A stretch of 64,000 nt of DNA from Jannaschia rubra (GTDB lineage: Bacteria; Pseudomonadota; Alphaproteobacteria; Rhodobacterales; Rhodobacteraceae). Positions 26,347 through 35,346 of the stretch are shown here, one piece after another. Made by a program: the position numbers and the translations under genes. The notes under the pieces are model-generated. The model had not been told where the DNA came from and made no database searches. It saw nothing but the letters and a program-made list of their open reading frames with translations. The number at the start of each line of letters is the position of its first letter. The stretch's first letter is position 1. The stretch lies in the NCBI RefSeq assembly GCF_001403735.1, contig NZ_CXPG01000020.1, forward strand, positions 496,001 to 560,000. The letters are read 5' to 3'.

Positions 26347-27630
26347 ATGACCGCGACCCTGTTTCAGAACGCCCGCCTGATCGACCCCGTTGCGGGGGTC
26401 GAGACGCTGGGCGATCTGCGCATCGAGAATGGCCGCATCGCCGGGCCGGGACCGGCGGAGGCAGTCGTCGATTGTCGCGGCAAGTGCCTTGCGCCCGGAA
26501 TCGTGGACGTGGGCGTCAAGGTGGGCGAGCCGGGAGAGCGCCACAAGGAGAGTTTCCGCACCGCCGGTCTGGCCGCCGCACGCGGGGGCGTGACGACCAT
26601 GGTCTGCCGCCCGGACACCACCCCCGTGATCGACAGCCCCGAGATGCTGGAACATGCCCGCGCCCGTGCGAAACAGGCCGCCGTCCGCGTGCATCACATG
26701 GCGTCGCTGACCAAAGGTGCGCGGGGGACCGAGATGGTCGAGATCGGCTTTCTGCGCGATGCGGGCGCCGTGGCCTTCAGCGACGGGCACCACGTCGTCG
26801 CCGATACGCGGGTGTTGTCGCGGTGTTTGACCTATGCGCGGTCGCTGGGCGCGCTGGTCATCGGCCATCCACAGGATCCCGGACTGTCGGTCGGCGCCTG
26901 CATCACCGCGGGCAAGTTCGCCTCGCTTCGGGGTCTGCCGGGCGTGTCGCCTTTGGCGGAGCGCTTGGGGCTCGACCGGGATCTCGCCTTGGCCGAGGCC
27001 ACGGGCGTGGCCTACCACCTGGATCAGATCACCACGGCTGCCGCCCTTCCGGCGCTGAGGCGCGCACGGGAGTCCGGCGTGGATGTGACGGCCGGGACGT
27101 CGATCCACCACCTGACGCTGAACGTCCTGGACGTCGCGGATTACCGCACCTTCTTCAAGGTCACGCCCCCTTTGCGTGACGAGGACGACCGTATCGCCGT
27201 CGCCGAGGCACTGGCCGAGGGGCTGATCGACGTGGTCTGTTCGATGCACACGCCGCAGGACGAGGAATCGAAGCGCCTGCCGTTCGAGCAGGCCGCCGCC
27301 GGGGCCGTGGGGCTGGAGACCCTGCTGCCTGCCGCCATGCGGCTGGTGCATGCGGGGCATGTCACTCTCCCGATGCTGTGGCGGACGCTGTCGCTCAATC
27401 CCGCCCGCAGGCTGGGACTGGAGGGGGGTACCCTGCAACCGGGCGCGCCCGCCGATCTGGTGCTGTTCGACCCGAATGCGCCCTTCGTGCTGGATCGCTG
27501 GCAGATGGCGTCCAAATCGAAGAACACACCCTTCGACGGCGCACGGATGGAGGGGCGGGTGCTGGGAACCTGGGTCGGTGGTGAGCGCGTCTGGGATGCC
27601 GAGAAGGACCGGGCATGCGCGCCCGGATGA
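26347..27630 (+). CDS. pyrC: Non-catalytic dihydroorotase homologue (PyrC'/PyrX type)
   Basis: A 427-residue class-I dihydroorotase fold with a recognisable backbone (APGIVDVGVKVGEPGE, GGVTTMVCRPDTTPVID, GLETLLPAAM). The metal-binding H-x-H after the aspartate is Gly56-Val-Lys58. The catalytic Asp of the TDHAPH motif is replaced by Met300 (CSMHTPQD). The YHLDQITT segment also departs from the usual HIxHVS. It therefore should not cyclise carbamoyl-aspartate. In pseudomonads, an inactive PyrC' binds PyrB and is needed to assemble active aspartate carbamoyltransferase; the gene order here suggests the same. A working dihydroorotase must be encoded elsewhere. Automated annotation will call this dihydroorotase. 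Confidence 0.85.
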   Translation: MTATLFQNARLIDPVAGVETLGDLRIENGRIAGPGPAEAVVDCRGKCLAPGIVDVGVKVGEPGERHKESFRTAGLAAARGGVTTMVCRPDTTPVIDSPEMLEHARARAKQAAVRVHHMASLTKGARGTEMVEIGFLRDAGAVAFSDGHHVVADTRVLSRCLTYARSLGALVIGHPQDPGLSVGACITAGKFASLRGLPGVSPLAERLGLDRDLALAEATGVAYHLDQITTAAALPALRRARESGVDVTAGTSIHHLTLNVLDVADYRTFFKVTPPLRDEDDRIAVAEALAEGLIDVVCSMHTPQDEESKRLPFEQAAAGAVGLETLLPAAMRLVHAGHVTLPMLWRTLSLNPARRLGLEGGTLQPGAPADLVLFDPNAPFVLDRWQMASKSKNTPFDGARMEGRVLGTWVGGERVWDAEKDRACAPG

Positions 27631-27663
27631 TGCGCCGCATCCTTCGGATTGGAGATCCATGCC

Positions 27664-28266
27664 ATGCCTGAGCTTGTCACCTCTTATGCATTGCTGGCCC
27701 TGACGGGCGTGCTGTCCTATCTTCTGGGGTCCGTGTCCTTCGGCATCGTCGTGACGCGCCTGTTCCGAATGGACGATCTGCGGACCATAGGATCGGGCAA
27801 CATCGGTGCGACCAACGTCCTGCGGACGGGCAACCGGACCGCGGCTTTCCTGACCCTGGTGGGGGATGCGGGAAAGGGGGCGCTGGCGGTTCTGCTGGCG
27901 CGCTGGCTCCTCGCGGAGGATGCGGCGCAACTCGCCGGGCTCATGGCTTTCGTAGGGCACAGTTTTCCGGTTTTCCTGCGGTTTCGCGGGGGCAAGGGCG
28001 TCGCGACGGCTTTGGGCACCCTCCTCGCCCTGTCGCCGGTTTTGGGTATCTGCGTTTGCCTGACATGGCTCGCGACCGCCGCCGTCACGCGCATCTCGTC
28101 GGTGGCGGCCCTCCTGGCGGCGGCGTCCTCCCCCCTCTGGGCGCTGTGGCTGCGGCCGCAGGCGGCGCTTCTGTGCCTCGTTCTCGCCGGGCTGATCATC
28201 TGGTGGCACGCCCCCAACATCCGCCGCCTCAGGGCCGGGATGGAGCCGCGCATCGGGCAGAAGTGA
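27664..28266 (+). CDS. plsY: Acyl-phosphate:glycerol-3-phosphate acyltransferase
   Basis: A 200-residue inner-membrane enzyme with about five hydrophobic segments and the PlsY motifs GSGNIGATNVLRTG and GHSFPVFLRFRGGKGVAT. It puts the first acyl chain on glycerol 3-phosphate from acyl-phosphate, starting phospholipid synthesis. The ATG at 27664 has GGAG 9 bases upstream. It follows the pyrC-like gene closely, and its stop overlaps the next start in TGATG. Confidence 0.93.
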   Translation: MPELVTSYALLALTGVLSYLLGSVSFGIVVTRLFRMDDLRTIGSGNIGATNVLRTGNRTAAFLTLVGDAGKGALAVLLARWLLAEDAAQLAGLMAFVGHSFPVFLRFRGGKGVATALGTLLALSPVLGICVCLTWLATAAVTRISSVAALLAAASSPLWALWLRPQAALLCLVLAGLIIWWHAPNIRRLRAGMEPRIGQK

Positions 28267-28538
28267 TGTCGGGCGACCGGGCCCGGGCGGTGGCGGATGC
28301 CCTCCTCGATCTGCCTCTGGGCACCTTCCGCGGCCGGTCGCTGGGATGCGACTGGATCGTGACGCGATCGCTGTTCGCGGACGGGGCCTCGGAAAAGCTG
28401 GTCGCCCGGTCGCTGGACGGGGCAGGCTATGTCAGCCTGAACCTCTACCGGCTGGCCAGCGGCCCCAGGCTGCGCCCCTGCGAGATGCCCGCGGCACGGG
28501 TCGCGGCCTTCGTGGCCGACCTCGTGCCGCGGGACTGA
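28266..28538 (+). CDS. Small conserved-looking hypothetical protein
   Basis: A 90-residue soluble protein whose ATG at 28266 overlaps the plsY stop, showing translational coupling. It reads as a compact alpha/beta domain (FRGRSLGCDWIVTRSLFADG, then SLNLYRLASG) with no motif I recognise. Codon usage has the same strong G/C third-position bias as its neighbours, which supports it being real. It ends two bases before the stop of a convergent membrane protein gene. Confidence 0.7.
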   Translation: MSGDRARAVADALLDLPLGTFRGRSLGCDWIVTRSLFADGASEKLVARSLDGAGYVSLNLYRLASGPRLRPCEMPAARVAAFVADLVPRD

Positions 28539-28540
28539 CC

Positions 28541-28783
28541 TCAGCGGCGTTCGAGCGCCTCGGCGGTCCGCTTGGTATTCGCGTAGATGCCGAGGAACAG
28601 GTAGAGCATTCCGCCAGTCACCAGCAGATAGAGCGTGCCGCCGATCAGGAGGCCCAGTGCCGGCAGGATACCGCCACCCTGGCCGAACAAGGTGGTGATC
28701 GTCCCGATCAGAACGGCGATCGCGCCCAGGATGACGATGACGCCGACGATCTTGTCGAGGGCGTTGATGAAGAAGTCGCGCAT
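28541..28783 (-). CDS. Small two-helix membrane protein
   Basis: An 80-residue protein with an amphipathic N-terminus (MRDFFINALDKI) and two long hydrophobic helices (VGVIVILGAIAVLIGTITTL and LGLLIGGTLYLLVTGGMLYL) joined by a glycine-rich turn. No family function is known to me. A longer frame extends to 28870 but adds unconserved residues; the ATG at 28783 gives the natural start. It stands between plsY's partner gene and gshA, on the gshA strand, 133 bases after it. Confidence 0.6.
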   Translation of the reverse strand: MRDFFINALDKIVGVIVILGAIAVLIGTITTLFGQGGGILPALGLLIGGTLYLLVTGGMLYLFLGIYANTKRTAEALERR

Positions 28784-28916
28784 GGTTCTGTCCCTTTCGG
28801 CGATACGGCATGGGTGCCGAGGGGCAAGGTCCACAAGATGGAAGTCCTGCCAAGACGCCATGCGGAACATCCGCGCGTTGCGTTACCCTTGGGTCACGCC
28901 TCGATCGGGAGTCGGG

Positions 28917-30287
28917 TCAATAACTGTGATCGCCGTAGATGCGCGTCAGGTCGCCGCCCCAGGGCCCATGGTATTCCTCCAGAAGCTCGTCCGACAGGGT
29001 GCGGCCCGTTTCGACCGATTCCTTGAGGGCATTGAGGAAATGCGTCTCGTCCGGCACCAGACCGCCCGCGCCGGGCATGGCGCGGGCGCGCAGGCCGGCA
29101 TCGGAGATCGCCACCAGTTCCCGCGCGAGGTCCAGCATGGCGATGTCGCCGACCTTGGCCTGCAATCCCTCCACGCTCGCCGCGACGCGAAGGGCGAGGC
29201 GCGTCTCCTGATCCCACCCCTTCGCCAGATCCCAGGCCGCGTCGAGCGACGTCTGATCATAGAGGATGCCGACCCAGAACGCGGGCAGCGCGCAGAGACG
29301 CCGCCAGGGGCCACCGTCCGCGCCCCGCATCTCCATGTATTTCTTGATCCGCGCCTCGGGGAACAGGGTCGTCAGGTGATCGGCCCAATCCGACAGCGTG
29401 GGCGTCTCGCCCGGCAGGGCGGGCAGGCGGCCGTCCAGGAAATCGCGGAACGACTGGCCCAGGGCGTCGATGTAGCGCCCGTCACGATAGACGAAATACA
29501 TCGGCGTATCGAGCGCGTATTGCACCCAGCGTTCGAATCCGAAGCCGTCCTCGAAGACGAAGGCCGGGATGCCCGTGCGGCTTTCGTCGAGGTCGCGCCA
29601 GACGCGGCTGCGCCAGGATTTGTGCCCGTTCGGCGCCCCGTCTATGAAAGGCGACGAGGCGAACAACGCCGTGGCGACCGACTGCAGCGCCATGGCCACG
29701 CGCAGCTTCTGCACCATGTCAGGCTCGGAGGCGAAATCGACGTTGACCTGCACGGTGCAGGTCCGCCGCATCATGGTCTTTCCCATGGTGCCCACCTTGT
29801 CCATGTAGGCATCCATCAGCTTGTAGCGCCCCTTGGGCATCAGGGGCATGTCCTCGTGCCGCCAGATGGGGGCCGCACCCAGGCCGATGAAGCGCACGCC
29901 GATCTCGTCGGCAACGGATTTCACCTCGCGCAGGTGGTCGTTCACCTCGTCGCAGGTCTGGTGGATCGTCTCCAGCGGCGCGCCCGACAGCTCCAGCTGG
30001 CCGCCGGGTTCCAGCGAGACGTTGGCGCCGTCCTTGGTCAGGCCGATCAGATGGCCCCCTTCCTCGACCGGGGACCAGCCGAAACGGTCGCGCAGCCCGG
30101 ACAGGACCGCGTGGATCGACCGCTCACCCTCATACGGCAAAGGCTTCAGGCTATCCTCGCAGTAGCCGAACTTCTCGTGCTCGGTGCCGATGCGCCAGTC
30201 CGCCTTCGGCTTGCACCCGGATTCCAGGTATTCCGCCAGTTGCGAATGGTCGGTGATCTTGCCGCCGCCGGACTGGGGAATGGACAT
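28917..30287 (-). CDS. gshA: Glutamate-cysteine ligase (GCS2/plant-like class)
   Basis: A 456-residue ligase that makes gamma-glutamylcysteine, the first step to glutathione. It carries RIGTEHEKFGY near the N-terminus, SLEPGGQLELSGAP in the middle and MMRRTCTVQVNVDF. These are characteristic of the plant/alphaproteobacterial enzyme rather than the E. coli type. It lies 50 bases after a small membrane-protein gene in the rsmE-GNAT-membrane protein run, a common linkage (rsmE with gshA) in this bacterial order. Confidence 0.94.
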   Translation of the reverse strand: MSIPQSGGGKITDHSQLAEYLESGCKPKADWRIGTEHEKFGYCEDSLKPLPYEGERSIHAVLSGLRDRFGWSPVEEGGHLIGLTKDGANVSLEPGGQLELSGAPLETIHQTCDEVNDHLREVKSVADEIGVRFIGLGAAPIWRHEDMPLMPKGRYKLMDAYMDKVGTMGKTMMRRTCTVQVNVDFASEPDMVQKLRVAMALQSVATALFASSPFIDGAPNGHKSWRSRVWRDLDESRTGIPAFVFEDGFGFERWVQYALDTPMYFVYRDGRYIDALGQSFRDFLDGRLPALPGETPTLSDWADHLTTLFPEARIKKYMEMRGADGGPWRRLCALPAFWVGILYDQTSLDAAWDLAKGWDQETRLALRVAASVEGLQAKVGDIAMLDLARELVAISDAGLRARAMPGAGGLVPDETHFLNALKESVETGRTLSDELLEEYHGPWGGDLTRIYGDHSY

Positions 30288-30337
30288 GGGGCAGGCTCCT
30301 TCGCAGGTATCCGGTCGTGAGTGAGCGCCGCGCGCGG

Positions 30338-30850
30338 TCAAGTCAAGGCGCGGAGGGGTCGGCGGCGCCAGACGGTGATCGTGGCGGGACCCTGCCCCCG
30401 GACCGCGCGCACCATGGCCCCCGTGTCGAGACCGGGAAGCGGCGCCAGCGCGTCGAGCAGCAGGTCCGCCCCGGCCGCACCTTCGGGGATGACCATGGGG
30501 CGTCCTGCAATGTGCGACAGGCGCCAGAATGCCTCGCCCTGGGCAGTGCGGCGGAAGGTGATTTCCGTGATGTCGTCCAGCGCGACCATCCCGCCCAGGA
30601 TCGGCCCCATGTAGGTGATGCGTCCTTCGTCCACCTCGACCACGCCGGGGGCGGTGATCGCGCTGTGGAACAGGGCGTGACGCACGCCCGACAGCAGCAG
30701 CACCGCGCCCACAGCGAACGCCACCGCCCCGAACAGGGCGATCAGGCCGGATGAGGAAAACCAGAGCACCGAACCGGTTGCCACGGCCAGCGCACCGATC
30801 AGCGCCTCGCGCCATCGGGTCAGCATCCGGGCCACCTCCGGGCGGATCAT
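30338..30850 (-). CDS. Membrane protein of unknown function
   Basis: A 170-residue protein with two adjacent N-terminal membrane helices (ALIGALAVATGSVLWFSSSGLI, then ALFGAVAFAVGAVLLLSG). A C-terminal cytoplasmic domain of about 110 residues follows, with a beta-rich look (VVEVDEGRITYMGPILGG, DDITEITFRRT). The order resembles small PH-like membrane proteins, but I cannot assign a family. Its ATG overlaps the stop of the GNAT gene upstream (ATGA), so the pair is coupled. Confidence 0.65.
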   Translation of the reverse strand: MIRPEVARMLTRWREALIGALAVATGSVLWFSSSGLIALFGAVAFAVGAVLLLSGVRHALFHSAITAPGVVEVDEGRITYMGPILGGMVALDDITEITFRRTAQGEAFWRLSHIAGRPMVIPEGAAGADLLLDALAPLPGLDTGAMVRAVRGQGPATITVWRRRPLRALT

Positions 30851-31671
30851 GGCGTCACCTCTCCGTCGAACAGGATCAGCGTGAAGGTGCCGACCCGGCG
30901 GAACCCCAGCGGGCGATAGCAGGCCGTCGCCGCTTCGCTGGCGGCGAACAGCGTGGCGCGGGTGGCGCCGTCCTGCCGCGCCTGCGCCAAGTGCAGCGCC
31001 ACCGCGCGACGGGCGTGTCCGCGATTGCGGGCCGCAGGGGGCGTATAGACGCCGCCCACCTGCACGATTCCGGGCAGCGCCGCATTGAAGCCCGTCATCG
31101 CGACCGGCCGGCCGTCCACGACCAGGACGCGGTGGCTGTCGCCGGCGATCCAGCTGTCGACCCTGGCGGTGGCCATGGCGGCGTCGGGCTCCCCGGTTCC
31201 GGTCTCGCGTTCATAGGCCATGAGCCATTCGGCGACCTCCTCCCGAAAGGCCGCGATTGGGGCCAGGTCGCCCGGCCCGTCCGGCACGGACAGACCGTCC
31301 AGCGACAGAAGGAACTGCGGCTCGTCCCGGTCCAGCCGGGCCACCGCGCCGTCCAGCCCCGTCGCGGACATCAGCGCGCGGACCGGGCCGGCCAGACCGG
31401 CCATGCCGCAGATCCGCTGCCCGTCAAGGCAGGGTGCGGCGTCTTCCACGTCAAACCCTTCGTCCCAGACCGGCAGGACCATGCCGCGGCGGGTCAGGCC
31501 GAGGACGGCGGTCGGCGCTACGGAGTCGTCGATCCAGAAGGCTGTCGCGTTGTCGTGACCACCCGCCATGCCGTGTCGCACCAGGTTCGCCAGCGGGAAC
31601 ATCGCCCGTTCCGGTTGGCGGGACAGGACCGCCTCGATGGCCTGCCGATGGGTGCCGTCGGCGCGGATCAC
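30847..31671 (-). CDS. GNAT-family N-acetyltransferase
   Basis: A 274-residue protein with a C-terminal GNAT domain. The acetyl-CoA loop is RNRGHARRAVALHL, preceded by the strand VQVGGVYTPP and followed by the family's ACYRPLGFRRVG helix. The N-terminal 130 residues are a divergent, perhaps degenerate, GNAT-like half. The substrate is unknown. The start is the GTG at 31671, overlapping the rsmE stop as GTGA. Confidence 0.8.
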   Translation of the reverse strand: MIRADGTHRQAIEAVLSRQPERAMFPLANLVRHGMAGGHDNATAFWIDDSVAPTAVLGLTRRGMVLPVWDEGFDVEDAAPCLDGQRICGMAGLAGPVRALMSATGLDGAVARLDRDEPQFLLSLDGLSVPDGPGDLAPIAAFREEVAEWLMAYERETGTGEPDAAMATARVDSWIAGDSHRVLVVDGRPVAMTGFNAALPGIVQVGGVYTPPAARNRGHARRAVALHLAQARQDGATRATLFAASEAATACYRPLGFRRVGTFTLILFDGEVTP

Positions 31672-32405
31672 GACCAGTCGCCCCGCGCCGCCTGCCACAG
31701 CGTCAGCGCCGCGACCGCCGCCGTATCCGCCCGCAGGATGCGCGGGCCGAGGCCGACGGGCACGGCACCGGGATGCCCGCGCAGGCGGTCGCGTTCCTCG
31801 GGGGCGAAACCGCCTTCGGGTCCGATGAGGATGGTCGCGGGCGCGGGCGGCATCGCGCCGCCGTGCCCGCCCTTCGCCCAGACCGGATCGTCGGACAGCG
31901 TCTCGTCGCAGAAGACCAGCGCCCGGCCCTGGGGCCAGTCGTGCAGCAGCCGGTCGAGCGGCACGATGTCTTCCACCTGCGGCACGAAGGTGCCGCCGCA
32001 TTGTTCCGCCGCCTCGACCGCATGGGCCTGAAGCCGGTCGCGGCGTATGCGTTCGGAATTGGTGAACCGTGTCGCCACCGGCAGGATGCGCGCGGCGCCC
32101 AGTTCGGTCGCCTTCTCGACGATGAAGTCCGTCCGCGCCTTCTTGATCGGCGCGAAGGCCAGCCAGACGTCGGGCGGATCGCGCTGTGGTGCCACGCGGT
32201 CCAGCACCGTCAGATCACCGCCCCGCTTGGACGCCGTCTCGATCCGCGCCAGCCACGCGCCCGAGACGCCGTCGAACACCGTGATCGTATCGCCCGGCGA
32301 CAGGCGCATCACCCCCGACAGGTAATGCGCCTGATCGCGCGTCACCCCGGCAGGTTGCCCGGACGCCAGCGGACCGGCTATGTGCAGCCTCACCTTGCTG
32401 TCCAT
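31668..32405 (-). CDS. rsmE: 16S rRNA (uracil1498-N3)-methyltransferase
   Basis: A 245-residue SPOUT-class methyltransferase. The N-terminal PUA-like part is followed by FAPIKKARTDFIVEKATELG. The S-adenosylmethionine-binding trefoil knot is formed by ILIGPEGGFAPEERDRL and LGPRILRADTAAVAALTLWQ. It methylates U1498 of 16S rRNA in the 30S subunit. First gene of a four-gene minus-strand run ending in gshA; divergent from ubiA with only 13 bases between the two start codons. Confidence 0.93.
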   Translation of the reverse strand: MDSKVRLHIAGPLASGQPAGVTRDQAHYLSGVMRLSPGDTITVFDGVSGAWLARIETASKRGGDLTVLDRVAPQRDPPDVWLAFAPIKKARTDFIVEKATELGAARILPVATRFTNSERIRRDRLQAHAVEAAEQCGGTFVPQVEDIVPLDRLLHDWPQGRALVFCDETLSDDPVWAKGGHGGAMPPAPATILIGPEGGFAPEERDRLRGHPGAVPVGLGPRILRADTAAVAALTLWQAARGDWS

Positions 32406-32418
32406 GGGATCTCCTTCG

Positions 32419-33360
32419 ATGACCGACACGACCGATCAAGGGCAGGTGGCCGACGCCGTCAAGGGCAACTGGGTCGACAGGCACGCGCCGGGCTCCTTGC
32501 GTCCCTATCTGCGGCTGTCGCGGGCGGATCGGCCCATCGGCACCTGGCTGCTGCTGCTGCCCTGCTGGTGGGGGCTGGCCCTGGCGGTCGCGGCCACGGG
32601 GTTCCGCGCCTTCGACCTCTGGATCGCGCTGGGCTGCGCCTTGGGGGCCTTCCTGATGCGGGGAGCGGGCTGCACCTGGAACGACGTGACCGACCGGCAT
32701 ATCGACGGCGCCGTGGCGCGCACCCGGTCGCGGCCGATCCCTTCGGGGCAGGTCAGCCTGCGGCAGGCGCTGGTCTGGATGGCGGGGCAGGCGGCCGTGG
32801 CGACCCTCATCCTGCTCAGCTTCAACGCCGCCGCCATCGCGCTGGGGGTGCTGTCACTGCTGCCGGTCGCGATCTATCCCTTCGCCAAACGGTTCACATG
32901 GTGGCCGCAGGTCTTCCTCGGGCTTGCCTTCAACTGGGGCGCGCTGCTCGCCTGGGCCGCGCATACCGGCGGATTGGGGTGGCCGCCGATCCTGCTGTAT
33001 CTGGGAGGTATCGCCTGGACGCTGTTCTACGACACGATCTACGCCTATCAGGACGTCGAGGACGATGCGCTGATCGGCGTGAAATCCACCGCCCGCCGCT
33101 TCGGCGATGCGCCTACCCCCTGGTTGCGCGCTTTCGCCGCGGCGACGGTGATCCTGCTTTCGGCCGCCGTCGTGACCGCCCTGCCGGTGCTGCCTGCGAT
33201 GGCGGCGCTTCTGGGCGTCTGGGCGATGGGCTGGCATCTGGCCTGGCAAATGGCCGCGCTCGACATCCACGATACCGGCACCTGCCTGCGGCTGTTTCGC
33301 GCCAACCGGACGACCGGGCTGATCCCCCTGCCGTTTTTCGCCGTTGCCGCCCTCCTCTGA
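32419..33360 (+). CDS. ubiA: 4-hydroxybenzoate polyprenyltransferase
   Basis: A 313-residue inner-membrane prenyltransferase with about eight or nine hydrophobic segments. The two aspartate-rich prenyl-diphosphate sites are GCTWNDVTDRHIDGAVART and YDTIYAYQDVEDDALIGVKS. It attaches the polyprenyl tail to 4-hydroxybenzoate in ubiquinone synthesis. The start at 32419 is chosen from several nearby ATGs; upstream in-frame ATGs at 32404 and 32380 lie in or before the rsmE start and are less likely. Confidence 0.93.
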   Translation: MTDTTDQGQVADAVKGNWVDRHAPGSLRPYLRLSRADRPIGTWLLLLPCWWGLALAVAATGFRAFDLWIALGCALGAFLMRGAGCTWNDVTDRHIDGAVARTRSRPIPSGQVSLRQALVWMAGQAAVATLILLSFNAAAIALGVLSLLPVAIYPFAKRFTWWPQVFLGLAFNWGALLAWAAHTGGLGWPPILLYLGGIAWTLFYDTIYAYQDVEDDALIGVKSTARRFGDAPTPWLRAFAAATVILLSAAVVTALPVLPAMAALLGVWAMGWHLAWQMAALDIHDTGTCLRLFRANRTTGLIPLPFFAVAALL

Positions 33361-33414
33361 TTGCCCCGGCCGAACGGGGAGGATAGTCAGGCGGCGAGGG
33401 GTTTCTGGATACGC

Positions 33415-35346
33415 ATGTCTCGCAAACGATCTTTCGCCACGGTCGCCGCCTTCGGTCTGGCCGCGCTCGCAGCGACCGCCGGGGCTTGGTTCGGCGCGGG
33501 CTACATCGAACGGACGTCGCAGGCGGCGGTGACGCGGACGCTGGCGGATGCCTCGCTCGGCTGGGCCGAGGTCGAGACCGATGGCCTGCAGCTGATCCTG
33601 TCGGGCACCGCCCCGGATGAGCCTGCCCGCTTCCGCGCCATTACCCGCGCGGGCGGCGTGGTCGACCCGAACCGCATCATCGACCGGATGGACGTCGCGG
33701 CGAGCCGGCCCGTCAGCGCGCCGCGCTTCTCGCTCGAGATGCTGCGGAACGAGGCGGGCGTCTCGGTCATCGGCCTGATGCCCGCGGACGTCGGCCCCGA
33801 CCTGCTCGACACCCTTCTGTCGCGGGCGGACGGCGGCGATCTTACAGTCACCAACATGGTCGAGACTTCGGATCATCCCGTTCCCGACACCTGGGAGGAG
33901 ACGCTGCGCTTCGCCATCAGCGCGCTTTCCGACCTTCCCCGTTCCAAGATCTCGGTCGAGGCCGGGCGCATCACCGTGACCGCCGTGGCCGACAGCGACG
34001 AGCAGAAGCACGATCTGGAACGCACCCTGCACCGCGCCAAGCCCGATGCGGTCGCGATGACGCTCGACATCGCGGCACCGCGGCCGGTCATTACCCCCTT
34101 CACCCTCCGCTTCGTCATCCCGGTCGAGGGCAATCCCCGGTTCGAGGCCTGCGCCGTCGACACCGAACGCGCCCGCGCCCGCGTGCTGGAGGCGGCGGCC
34201 GAGGCCGGGTTCTCGGGGCGGGCCAACTGCGTGATCGGACTGGGCGTTCCTTCGGCCAGCTGGGCGGAGGCTTCGGCGCAGGGCATCGCCGCGCTGTCCC
34301 GGCTGGGGGGCGGGGCGGTGACGCTGTCGGATGCCGATGTCTCGCTCATCGCGCGGGACGGAACCTCGCCCGAACTGTTCGACACGGTGGTGGCCGAACT
34401 GGATGCCTCGCTGCCGGACCTGTTCGTCCTCTCCGCCGTCCTGCCGGAAGCCGCGCAGGTGGACGGCACCGGGGATGCCGAGACCGGCCCGCCCGAATTC
34501 GTCGCCACCCGCGCGCCGGAGGGGCAAGTCCAGCTTCGCGGACGCCTGTTCGACGAGGCGCAGCAGGCCGCCGTCGTCAGCTATGGCCGGGCGCTGTTCG
34601 GGGTGTCGAACACCTACATCGCCACGCGCGAGGATGCGACGCTGCCTCAGGGCTGGCCCACGCGGGTGCTGGCAGGGCTCGACGCGCTGTCGCGGCTCGA
34701 GTCGGGGTCGGTCGTGGTGCAGCCGGACCTCGTCGTTCTGCGCGGCCGGACCGGCAACGCGCAGGCCGAGGCGCAGATTTCGGGGCTTCTGTCGTCCAAG
34801 CTGGGGGCGGAGGCCGATTTCCGCGTCGAGGTCACCTATGACGAGGAACTCGATCCGCTGCTGAACATCCCCACGCCCGAGGAATGCGCCGAGGAGTTGA
34901 ACGAGATCCTCGTCGCGCAGAAGCTGTCGTTCGCGCCGGGCGAGCCGGTGATCGACGAAGCCGGGGACGGGCCGCTGGGGCGGCTGAAGGAAAAGCTCGA
35001 CGCCTGCGACCGGGCCGTCTTCGAGATCGGTGGCCACACCGACAGCCAGGGCAGCGAGGGCGGCAACCAGCGCCTGTCGCTCGCGCGGGCGGAAGCCGTT
35101 CGCTCGGCGCTGATCTCGCGCGGTGTCTCGCCTGGCCAGTTGATCGCCGAAGGCTACGGCGAGGCGCAGCCCATCGCAGACAACGAGACCGAAGAGGGCC
35201 GGGAGGCGAACCGGCGCATCACCTTTACCCTGCTCGGCAGGCGCGACCGGGATGAGCCCGTGGTGGCGCCCCCGCCTGCGGAAGATGCGCCGACGGAAGC
35301 CGCCGAGCCGGACGACGACACGCCATCCGAGGAGGCCACGGAATGA
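33415..35346 (+). CDS. OmpA-family peptidoglycan-binding protein with BON-like repeats
   Basis: A 643-residue envelope protein. An N-terminal hydrophobic anchor or signal (FATVAAFGLAALAATAGAWFGAGY) is followed by several repeats of about 70 residues that look like BON domains (LQLILSGTAPDEPARFRAI, VQLRGRLFDEAQQAAVVSYG). A C-terminal OmpA/MotB domain (about 525-615) contains GGHTDSQGSEGGNQRLSLAR and the NRRI arginine, the usual contacts for the diaminopimelate residue of peptidoglycan. The last 40 residues are acidic and low-complexity. It overlaps the next gene in an ATGA, so the two proteins may work as a pair at the cell wall. Confidence 0.82.
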   Translation: MSRKRSFATVAAFGLAALAATAGAWFGAGYIERTSQAAVTRTLADASLGWAEVETDGLQLILSGTAPDEPARFRAITRAGGVVDPNRIIDRMDVAASRPVSAPRFSLEMLRNEAGVSVIGLMPADVGPDLLDTLLSRADGGDLTVTNMVETSDHPVPDTWEETLRFAISALSDLPRSKISVEAGRITVTAVADSDEQKHDLERTLHRAKPDAVAMTLDIAAPRPVITPFTLRFVIPVEGNPRFEACAVDTERARARVLEAAAEAGFSGRANCVIGLGVPSASWAEASAQGIAALSRLGGGAVTLSDADVSLIARDGTSPELFDTVVAELDASLPDLFVLSAVLPEAAQVDGTGDAETGPPEFVATRAPEGQVQLRGRLFDEAQQAAVVSYGRALFGVSNTYIATREDATLPQGWPTRVLAGLDALSRLESGSVVVQPDLVVLRGRTGNAQAEAQISGLLSSKLGAEADFRVEVTYDEELDPLLNIPTPEECAEELNEILVAQKLSFAPGEPVIDEAGDGPLGRLKEKLDACDRAVFEIGGHTDSQGSEGGNQRLSLARAEAVRSALISRGVSPGQLIAEGYGEAQPIADNETEEGREANRRITFTLLGRRDRDEPVVAPPPAEDAPTEAAEPDDDTPSEEATE

